In this document: positions 57,471 through 64,000 of the stretch, one piece after another | Layout of the letters: every line of letters starts with the position of its first letter | Numbering within the stretch: the stretch's first letter is position 1 | DNA from: Parvularculales bacterium | GTDB lineage: Bacteria; Pseudomonadota; Alphaproteobacteria; JAPOUT01; JBAJNM01 | Direction of reading: 5' to 3' | Assembly: GCA_036881865.1 (NCBI GenBank) | Contig: JBAJNM010000002.1 | Coordinates: 1-64,000 of the forward strand | DNA: 64,000 bases | Made by a program: the position numbers and the translations under genes | The notes under the pieces: generated by a model | The model's database searches: none | What the model was told of the DNA's origin: nothing | What the model saw: only the letters and a program-made list of their open reading frames with translations

Positions 57471-58164
57471 GGGTGATGAGCGGGTTTTGGAGTTAACCCA
57501 TGTTGCTCGTACCTATATGCAGGGCGCGCAGACTTTGCCTGTCTTTGAAGATATTTCGCTTAATCTGAACAAAGGTGAACTGGTGGCTTTAGTTGGGTCA
57601 TCAGGGGCGGGCAAGTCATCTTTGCTTTATATTGCAGGGTTGCTGGAAAAACCCGATAGCGGTGAGGTTTCTATCCTTGGGGAGGCAACAAGAGGGCTGG
57701 GGGATCAGGTCCTGAGTTATATCCGGCGTGAACGGGTGGGTTTTGTTTATCAATTTCATCACTTGCTGGATGAGTTTACGGCGCTGGAAAATGTTATTAT
57801 TCCTCAACGCTTAGCCGGAAAAAACCGGCAAGAGGCGCGCCTCAAAGCGGCTGATTTACTGGCGGATATGGGGCTGGGAGAGCGGCTGGATCATCGTCCG
57901 GCGCAACTTTCCGGCGGTGAGCAGCAGCGTGTGGCCATAGCACGCGCTTTGGCCAATGACCCTGTTCTTTTGCTGGCTGACGAACCAACCGGCAACCTGG
58001 ACCACAAGACGGCTTTGTTGGTCTTTGAGCAGTTGCTGGCCCAGGCGCGGGAGCATGGGGTAGCCACTATTATTGCAACCCATAATCTGGAACTGGCCGC
58101 CCATATGGACCGTACATATACGCTTCATGAGGGAGTTTTGCAAGAATCTCCCGTTAATTGCTAA
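57463..58164 (+). CDS. lolD: Lipoprotein-releasing ABC transporter ATPase
   Basis: ATP-binding subunit of the Lol lipoprotein exporter, 233 aa. Walker A is GSSGAGKSS, the Q-loop is VYQFHHLLDEFTALENV with the LolD-typical HHLL, the signature is LSGGEQQRVAIARAL, and Walker B is LLLADEPTGNLD. ATG at 57463 overlaps the lolC stop by 8 nt, indicating coupling. The frame extends upstream only within lolC. Confidence 0.96.
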   Translation: MNEGDERVLELTHVARTYMQGAQTLPVFEDISLNLNKGELVALVGSSGAGKSSLLYIAGLLEKPDSGEVSILGEATRGLGDQVLSYIRRERVGFVYQFHHLLDEFTALENVIIPQRLAGKNRQEARLKAADLLADMGLGERLDHRPAQLSGGEQQRVAIARALANDPVLLLADEPTGNLDHKTALLVFEQLLAQAREHGVATIIATHNLELAAHMDRTYTLHEGVLQESPVNC

Positions 58165-58187
58165 TAAACTAATTCAGGAGGAAAAAT

Positions 58188-58805
58188 ATGTCTGAACTCG
58201 TCTACATCCTGACAAATCCAGTAATTCCCGATCTGGTAAAGATCGGCCGGGCAACAAATCTTGAAGAACGATTGAAGGATTTATCCCGTCCTTCTGGTGT
58301 CCCTGTACCTTTTGAGTGCTATTACTGTTGTGAGGTTGAGAACGCTTCGGACATTGAGAAACGTCTTCACTTCGGACTTGGGGATCACCGTATCAATCCT
58401 AAGCGGGAATTCTTTCGGATCAATCCTGAAAGGGCGAAAATTCTCCTTGAGGGATGGGCAATTAGAGAGGTGATCCTTGAGAAAGATGTTGTTGATAGTC
58501 AGGAAGAACAGGATTCCCTTAATCGTCAGCGTTCAATACAACCCGCCTTTACCTTCTCAATGGTAGACATTCCCATCGGATCTAAATTGACATTTCTCCG
58601 AGATGAGACAAGAGTATCGACGGTAACCGGAGAGCGTGAGATTGAATATGAAGGAGAAAAGGGTTCTCTCAGTAAATTTGCCCTAAATATACTCGTGACG
58701 CATTTTGGTAAAATAGGGACTGCCTGTAGGGGACCTGATTATTGGGTGTTTGAAAATGAAACCTTAACGGAAAGACGGATTCGTATGGAGACCTCGTCGA
58801 GCTGA
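58188..58805 (+). CDS. GIY-YIG (T5orf172-like) nuclease with RAMA-like C-terminal domain
   Basis: 205-aa two-part protein. Residues 4-80 form a GIY-YIG/T5orf172-type nuclease fold. LVYILTN and LVKIGRATNLEERLKDL supply the variant GIY and YIG strands with Arg21, and NPKREFF carries the probable metal-binding Glu74. Residues about 118-200 (IPIGSKLTFLRDE, EGEKGSLSKFAL, CRGPDYWVFENETL) resemble the RAMA domain associated with restriction and methylation systems. The gene sits between lolD and dnaE with its own AGGAGG ribosome site, in an otherwise conserved housekeeping order. A role in DNA processing or defence is inferred. No methylase is adjacent. Confidence 0.78.
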   Translation: MSELVYILTNPVIPDLVKIGRATNLEERLKDLSRPSGVPVPFECYYCCEVENASDIEKRLHFGLGDHRINPKREFFRINPERAKILLEGWAIREVILEKDVVDSQEEQDSLNRQRSIQPAFTFSMVDIPIGSKLTFLRDETRVSTVTGEREIEYEGEKGSLSKFALNILVTHFGKIGTACRGPDYWVFENETLTERRIRMETSSS

Positions 58806-58945
58806 TGGGCAAAATGAGTTAGATTGAAGCACTACCGGAGCTATCCCTGAGCGGATAGAGGGCCCCGTTTAGATATTAGCTTATGCTATAAACAGGTCCT
58901 GATAATACAGGCTAACATGCACAGATTGGACAAGGGCTAAAACCG

Positions 58946-61900
58946 GTGACAGGGCTAGTGGAAAGAAATACTGATAGTGAAAATGGTACACCATCAAGCA
59001 CAGCCTCGAATCACATACCGGCCGTAATTGAGACTACGGAAGATAAAAAATTAACATCGCCTGAATTTATTCACTTAAAAGTTCATACGGCTTATTCTCT
59101 TTTGGAAGGAGCGGTCCGGATTGATAAGATTGCGGATTTGTGTGAGCAAGAAAACATGCCGGCGGTGGCTGTCACGGATAGTGATAATCTGTTTGGGGCT
59201 CTGGAGTTTTCCGAAACTCTGGCAAGCAAGGGTATTCAACCCATAATCGGGTGCTCTTTGAGTTTCTATGATAATCAGGAAGAAGCCACCGATTCTACCC
59301 ATACCGTTTATGGAAAAGAAATGCCCGTTCTGGTCTTTATGGCGACCAATGAAACCGGCTATCAAAACCTTGTAAAACTGGCCAGCAGGGCCTATCTGGC
59401 GGAGAGCGACCATGTGCAAAAGCCGCATATCAGTTTTGAAGATTTGCATGCGTATGAAGAGGGACTTATTTGCCTAACGGGCGGTAAGGGGGGGCCGCTT
59501 AATCTTCTTTTGGAGCAAGGCCAGCGTCCGGCAGCGGAGGTCATGTTAACCCGATTATCAAACCTATTCGGTGACCGGCTTTATATAGAAATACAACGCC
59601 ATGGTCTGCGGGAAGAAGCACAAGTTGAAGACTCCCTCATAGGGCTTGCCTATGAACATGATATTCCTCTGGTGGCTACGAATGAGGTTTATTTTACCAC
59701 TCCCCAAGATTTTGAATCTCATGATGCACTGATCTGCATCGCTGGAGGGTCTTATATGGTGCAGGAAGACCGCAGACGTCTGACGCCCTTGAATCATTTC
59801 AGGGGAGTTGGAGAAATGACGAAATTGTTTGCGGATATTCCTGAAGCTCTTAGCAATACGGTTGAAATCGCCCGGCGATGCAGTTTTCGCCCTGAAACCC
59901 GCGCACCTATGTTACCACGCCTGGCCGGCACTCTGGAAGAAGAGGCAGAGGCCTTACGCCAACAGGCCAGGCAAGGGTTTGAAGAGCGTTTAAAAGACCT
60001 CACCCTTGTTGCAGAGGAGAGTGTGTACCGGGAGCGGTTGGAATTTGAGTTGGATGTTATTATTAAAATGCAATTTCCGGGGTATTTTCTGATTGTTGCC
60101 GATTTCGTGCAATGGGCACGTAAAAAAGGCATTCCCGTGGGGCCCGGGCGAGGGTCCGGCGCCGGTTCTCTGGTAGCGTATGCCCTGACTATTACAGATC
60201 TGGATCCTCTGCGTTTTAATCTTCTCTTTGAGCGCTTTTTAAATCCGGCACGCATCTCTATGCCGGATTTTGACATTGATTTTTGTCAAGAGCGTCGTGA
60301 CGAGGTCATTCGTTACGTTCAGGAAAAATATGGCAAGGACCGGGTTGCTCAGATCATTACTTTCGGAAAATTACAAGCCCGCGCCGTTATGAGAGATGTA
60401 GGGCGGGTTCTGCAAATGCCTTATGGTCAGGTGGACCGTTTGTGTAAAATGATACCTAACAATCCTGCCAATCCGGTTACTTTGACGGAGGCTATTGAGG
60501 GCGAGCCACGCCTTCAGGAAGCACGTCGCGAGGATGAGTTGGTGGAAAGAATGTTAAACATCAGCCTCAATCTGGAGGGTTTATACCGCCACGCTTCAAC
60601 CCATGCGGCGGGGGTGGTGATTGGCGAGGGGCCATTAGAAAAATTTGTACCTCTTTATAGAGATCCCCGCTCTGACATTCTGGTTACTCAATTCAATATG
60701 AAGTGGGTAGAACAGGCGGGGTTGGTTAAGTTTGATTTCTTAGGCTTAAAGACTCTAACTGTTTTGGAAAAAACAATGGGGCTTTTGCGGGAGCGGGGTA
60801 CAGATATAAAACTTGAAACTATTCCGCTGGATGATGCCAAAACTTACAGCATGTTAAGCCGGGGGGATACGGTAGGTGTGTTTCAGCTGGAAGGAACCGG
60901 GGTTCGCGATACATTACGGCGCATGGGGGTGGATCGCATAGAAGAGATAATTGCTCTTGTGGCTTTATACCGCCCGGGCCCGATGGATAATATTCCCAAA
61001 TATATTGCCTGTAAGCATGGCCGCGAAGATCCTGACTATTTGCATCCCTCACTTGAGTCCATTTTACGAGAGACATTCGGCGTTATTATTTATCAAGAGC
61101 AGGTCATGCAGATTGCCCAGAAATTGTCGGGTTATACCTTAAGTGAAGCCGATATATTGCGCCGTGCCATGGGTAAAAAAATACGTTCTGAAATGAATAA
61201 GCAAAAAAAGCGGTTCATATCGGGTGCGGTGGAAAACGGTGTTGATGAAAGGAAAGCGGAATCCATTTTTAATTTGGTCAATAAGTTTTCCGGTTATGGA
61301 TTTAATAAAAGCCATGCCGCAGCGTATGCATTGTTGGCTTATCAAACAGCATGGATGAAGTGTCACTATCCGGCGGAGTTTTTGGCCGCATCGATGACCC
61401 TTGACGTCAATAATACCGATAAATTAAGTGTCCTGCGGCAAGAGGCCGAGCGGATGAGTATTTTGGTTTTACCACCCTCTGTCATCATTTCTGATGATGT
61501 GTTTACAGTGACCGAAGACGGTAACATTGCCTATGCTTTGGGTGCCATTAAAAATGTCAGTCGAGGAGCAATGGCGGATTTGGTGGCAAATCGTCAAGAG
61601 CAGGGACCGTTTCAAAATCTATCAGATTTTGCAAACCGCCTGGATGCCGGCCGTCTGAATAAGCGGGCTATAGAAAGTCTAGCTCAGGCGGGGGCGTTTG
61701 ATGTACTTCATAATAACCGTGCGGAAGTATACGGTAGTGCAGACCGTATCCTGAGCCTATCCGCACGTGCTGCCGAGAACCGCCGTAGTCGGCAGCAGCA
61801 ATTGTTTGGTGAGGGTGATGATGCCGTAGATGAACTTACCCTGCCTGAGAAGGAAGACTGGTCTCAAGCGGAGCGGTTAACGTATGAAAATCAGGTTATC

Positions 61901-62491
61901 GGTTTTTATCTGTCTGGTCATCCGCTGGAAGATTATGGGGTCTTTCTAAAAGATGAACAAATCATGACGTATAGCGAGTTGGCAGAGAGTACGGTGACAC
62001 AAGGAAAAATTGCCGGTGCCGTAAAGGCCGTTCGGGAACGCCGAGCTAATAAAGGTAACAGATATGCTTTTGTTGAACTTTCTGATTTGTCTGGAGAGTT
62101 TGAGGCGGTTGTTTTCTCGGAGGCTCTTGAAAAAGCGGGAGACATTTTGGAGGCCGGACGTGCTGTGGTCCTTTATGTGGATATTGACCGGGAGGGGGAG
62201 GACATACGCCTTCGGGCACGCTCCATCCGCGCGTTTAATGACATGGTGAGTGATAAGGTTGATGATTTGCGTATTTTTATCAGTGTAGAGGCTGCCATAC
62301 AGGAAATTGAAGTATGTTTGAGTAAAGAAACCGGTAAAGGGCAAGTTTCCCTTGTTGTGCTATGTCAAAATCCGGATATGGAGGTAGAACTCACTCTGCC
62401 TGGTGGTTATGCCGTAACTCCTGAGAGATGCCGTGCTCTTAAAGCAATAAATGGTGTTGAGGCGGTGCAGGATATACCAGTTCCTAATTAA
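58946..62491 (+). CDS. dnaE: DNA polymerase III subunit alpha
   Basis: Replicative polymerase catalytic subunit, 1181 aa. The N-terminal PHP domain starts at FIHLKVHTAYSLLEGAV. The palm has GPGRGSGAGSLVAYALTITDLDPL and the catalytic aspartates in MPDFDIDF (near 441). HASTHAAGVVIG, DFLGLKTLTVL, GVFQLEGTGVRD and GYGFNKSHAAAYA follow. The tandem HhH region and a C-terminal OB domain (GKIAGAVKAVRERRANKG) close the protein. The start is a GTG, and the first roughly 40 residues are variable, so a slightly later start is possible. The PHP metal site looks retained at its first motif. Confidence 0.97.
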   Translation: MTGLVERNTDSENGTPSSTASNHIPAVIETTEDKKLTSPEFIHLKVHTAYSLLEGAVRIDKIADLCEQENMPAVAVTDSDNLFGALEFSETLASKGIQPIIGCSLSFYDNQEEATDSTHTVYGKEMPVLVFMATNETGYQNLVKLASRAYLAESDHVQKPHISFEDLHAYEEGLICLTGGKGGPLNLLLEQGQRPAAEVMLTRLSNLFGDRLYIEIQRHGLREEAQVEDSLIGLAYEHDIPLVATNEVYFTTPQDFESHDALICIAGGSYMVQEDRRRLTPLNHFRGVGEMTKLFADIPEALSNTVEIARRCSFRPETRAPMLPRLAGTLEEEAEALRQQARQGFEERLKDLTLVAEESVYRERLEFELDVIIKMQFPGYFLIVADFVQWARKKGIPVGPGRGSGAGSLVAYALTITDLDPLRFNLLFERFLNPARISMPDFDIDFCQERRDEVIRYVQEKYGKDRVAQIITFGKLQARAVMRDVGRVLQMPYGQVDRLCKMIPNNPANPVTLTEAIEGEPRLQEARREDELVERMLNISLNLEGLYRHASTHAAGVVIGEGPLEKFVPLYRDPRSDILVTQFNMKWVEQAGLVKFDFLGLKTLTVLEKTMGLLRERGTDIKLETIPLDDAKTYSMLSRGDTVGVFQLEGTGVRDTLRRMGVDRIEEIIALVALYRPGPMDNIPKYIACKHGREDPDYLHPSLESILRETFGVIIYQEQVMQIAQKLSGYTLSEADILRRAMGKKIRSEMNKQKKRFISGAVENGVDERKAESIFNLVNKFSGYGFNKSHAAAYALLAYQTAWMKCHYPAEFLAASMTLDVNNTDKLSVLRQEAERMSILVLPPSVIISDDVFTVTEDGNIAYALGAIKNVSRGAMADLVANRQEQGPFQNLSDFANRLDAGRLNKRAIESLAQAGAFDVLHNNRAEVYGSADRILSLSARAAENRRSRQQQLFGEGDDAVDELTLPEKEDWSQAERLTYENQVIGFYLSGHPLEDYGVFLKDEQIMTYSELAESTVTQGKIAGAVKAVRERRANKGNRYAFVELSDLSGEFEAVVFSEALEKAGDILEAGRAVVLYVDIDREGEDIRLRARSIRAFNDMVSDKVDDLRIFISVEAAIQEIEVCLSKETGKGQVSLVVLCQNPDMEVELTLPGGYAVTPERCRALKAINGVEAVQDIPVPN

Positions 62492-62693
62492 CCGGAGGGA
62501 GAACTGTGAGAAGGGGAGTTGCAAAACGGAGCATTTTTTCGTATATGGGTACTATTCCACACGCGGGCTAAGGCATGTTCTGTGAGAGACAGGGGTGGCT
62601 TCCGGTGCGGTGCTTTTTTCAGGTCTTTGGCTGATTAAGAGAGAAGCGCTGACATGGTTTGCGGAGGTATAACCGGAGTAAGGAGATAAAGGC

Positions 62694-63536
62694 ATGGCTT
62701 TGCCTGATTTTACGATGCGCCAACTGCTGGAAGTAGGCGCCCATTTTGGTCATCAGAAACATAGATGGAACCCACGTATGGCACCTTATCTGTTTGGGGT
62801 GCGCAACAATATTCATATCATTGACCTATCGCAGACCGTGCCCTTATTGCATCAGGCTCTTGTGGCGGTGCGGGACGTGGTTGCGGGCGGTGGCCGTCTT
62901 TTGATGGTAGGGACTAAACGTGTAGCTTCTCAACCGGTGATGGGGGCGGCTAAACAGTCGGCTCAGTATTATATTAATCACCACTGGCTCGGCGGTACGC
63001 TAACGAATTGGCAGACGATTACCAATTCCATCAAGCGGCTGGTTGAATTGGAGGGTATTCTGGAAAAGACGTCCGAGTCAGGCCTGACCAAGAAAGAACT
63101 TTTGAACCTCACCCGTGAGCGTGATCGTCTGGAGCGGGCGCTAGGGGGCATTCGGGATATGGGTGGTGTACCGGATATGATCTTTATCATTGATACCAAT
63201 AAGGAAGAAATTGCTGTCAAAGAGGCGCAAAAATTGGGTATTCCTATTGTTGCTATATTGGATAGCAATTCAAATTCCGATGGTATTGCATATCCTATAC
63301 CGGGCAACGATGATGCCAGCCGTGCGGTAGGGCTCTATTGCGATTTGATCGCACGAGCGGCGATTGATGGCTTGTCCATGAACCAGAGCGTTCTGGGGGA
63401 AGACCCGGGGAGTGCTGAAGACCCGATTGTTGAATCTTTGCCCTCTGATGAGGGCTCTCAATCTCCGGCAATGCCACAGGTAGCAGAAATATCAGGGTCG
63501 ATAACACCTGCTACTGCAGAGCAGGGAAAGGGGTAG
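62694..63536 (+). CDS. rpsB: 30S ribosomal protein S2
   Basis: 280 aa. Conserved features include [54 protein letters not shown] and [27 protein letters not shown]. The C-terminal extension of about 45 residues (acidic, Ser/Pro rich) beyond the E. coli length is common in Alphaproteobacteria. AAGGAGATAAAGGC precedes the ATG. The 202-bp region after dnaE should contain the promoter and an S2-responsive leader, but no convincing element was resolved. tsf follows after 5 nt. Confidence 0.98.
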   Translation: MALPDFTMRQLLEVGAHFGHQKHRWNPRMAPYLFGVRNNIHIIDLSQTVPLLHQALVAVRDVVAGGGRLLMVGTKRVASQPVMGAAKQSAQYYINHHWLGGTLTNWQTITNSIKRLVELEGILEKTSESGLTKKELLNLTRERDRLERALGGIRDMGGVPDMIFIIDTNKEEIAVKEAQKLGIPIVAILDSNSNSDGIAYPIPGNDDASRAVGLYCDLIARAAIDGLSMNQSVLGEDPGSAEDPIVESLPSDEGSQSPAMPQVAEISGSITPATAEQGKG

Positions 63537-63541
63537 TTGCC

Positions 63542-64000
63542 ATGGTGTCCGTACAAACGGTTAAGGAACTGCGGCAAAAAACCGGTGCAGGGATGATGGA
63601 CTGCAAGAATGCCCTTAAGGAAAACAACAACGATATGGAAGCTGCTATAGATTGGTTGCGTACGCGAGGATTGGCAAAGGCGGCGAAAAAAGCGGGTCGT
63701 ACTGCCGCAGAAGGGCTTATTGGCGTGGCGGTTGAGGGTAATCGTGGGGCTATTGTTGAAATTAATGCAGAGACGGATTTTGTTGCCCGTAACGAGCAGT
63801 TTCAGAATATGGTAACACTTGTAGTCCAAACGGCTCTTGATACCAGCAGCGATACGGAGACTCTCCTTGGGAAAACGATTAGTCAGGAAAATACAATCGT
63901 AAGCGATTATGTTGCCGGTACGGCAGGCTCTATTGGTGAAAATATATCACTGCGGCGCTCAACCTCTCTAGCCGTTAAGGAGGGTGTTGTCTGTTCTTAT
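63542..64000 (+). CDS. tsf: Elongation factor Ts, 3' end cut by window edge
   Basis: Guanine-nucleotide exchange factor for EF-Tu. The visible 153 residues have the N-terminal UBA-like domain (VKELRQKTGAGMMDCKNAL) and the core signature ETDFVARNEQFQ that contacts EF-Tu, followed by the start of the second subdomain. It is directly behind rpsB (5-nt gap), the universal bacterial rpsB-tsf pair. The C-terminal half lies beyond the window. Confidence 0.98.
   Translation, partial: MVSVQTVKELRQKTGAGMMDCKNALKENNNDMEAAIDWLRTRGLAKAAKKAGRTAAEGLIGVAVEGNRGAIVEINAETDFVARNEQFQNMVTLVVQTALDTSSDTETLLGKTISQENTIVSDYVAGTAGSIGENISLRRSTSLAVKEGVVCSY

Noticed and set aside
58841-58858. Hairpin CTATCC-CTGAGC-GGATAG after the GIY-YIG gene as a terminator
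   Set aside because: The 6-bp stem is not followed by a T-run, so no terminator was called.
62505-62570. Short GTG-started frame of about 21 codons in the dnaE-rpsB gap
   Set aside because: It is too short and has no supporting features. The region is more likely an rpsB leader.

Overview
The window reads as one contiguous stretch of an alphaproteobacterial chromosome, probably aquatic or marine. The clearest signs are a complete fourteen-gene nuo operon of alphaproteobacterial type, the run birA, rnj, mce, DUF1467-type protein, short ProS, lolC, lolD, dnaE, rpsB, tsf, and the blocks tig, clpP, clpX, lon, hupB. Spot counts of single 60-base lines suggest that base composition drifts from about 57% GC at the left to about 43-47% in the nuo block.

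Positions 1-12163 form an accessory catabolic locus. A leftward unit (GST, cytochrome b561, a signal-peptide sulfatase cut by the window edge) diverges from a rightward unit (TetR regulator, MhpA-like flavin hydroxylase). A nine-gene rightward unit follows: FAH-family hydrolase, second GST, carboxymuconolactone-decarboxylase-like protein, extradiol-type VOC dioxygenase, second flavin hydroxylase, atypical SDR, small membrane protein, and a second FAH protein with an N-terminal membrane segment. Perfect 17-bp palindromes of the form ATTGACA-N3-TGTCAAT lie in the divergent promoter region and before the nine-gene unit, which ties all three units to one TetR regulon. The gene content suggests removal of sulfate from an aromatic sulfate ester, ring hydroxylation, ring cleavage, glutathione-dependent isomerisation and hydrolysis. 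The substrate is unknown.

Positions 12249-28605 hold separately transcribed metabolic and housekeeping genes: a TfoX-N protein, a SLAM-like outer-membrane protein, a PaaG-like enoyl-CoA hydratase/isomerase, a coniferyl-aldehyde-type dehydrogenase, a small lipoprotein, RhlE helicase, ParE, an Old Yellow Enzyme homologue, glutamine synthetase, a thiolase-like protein, a histidine phosphatase, bifunctional NAD(P)HX repair enzyme, and a GNAT acetyltransferase. ParE carries a long basic histone-H1-like N-terminal extension. Trigger factor, further on, carries a comparable C-terminal tail.

Positions 28705-37343 carry tRNA-Leu(UAG), tig, an exported ankyrin-repeat protein, clpP, clpX, lon (preceded by a heat-shock-like promoter), hupB, tRNA-Val(UAC) and tRNA-Asp(GUC). 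Positions 37478-51609 are nuoA-N. Positions 51609-64000 run from birA to tsf (cut by the right edge), interrupted between lolD and dnaE by a GIY-YIG protein with a RAMA-like C-terminal domain. No CRISPR array, transposase, integrase or rRNA gene was seen.
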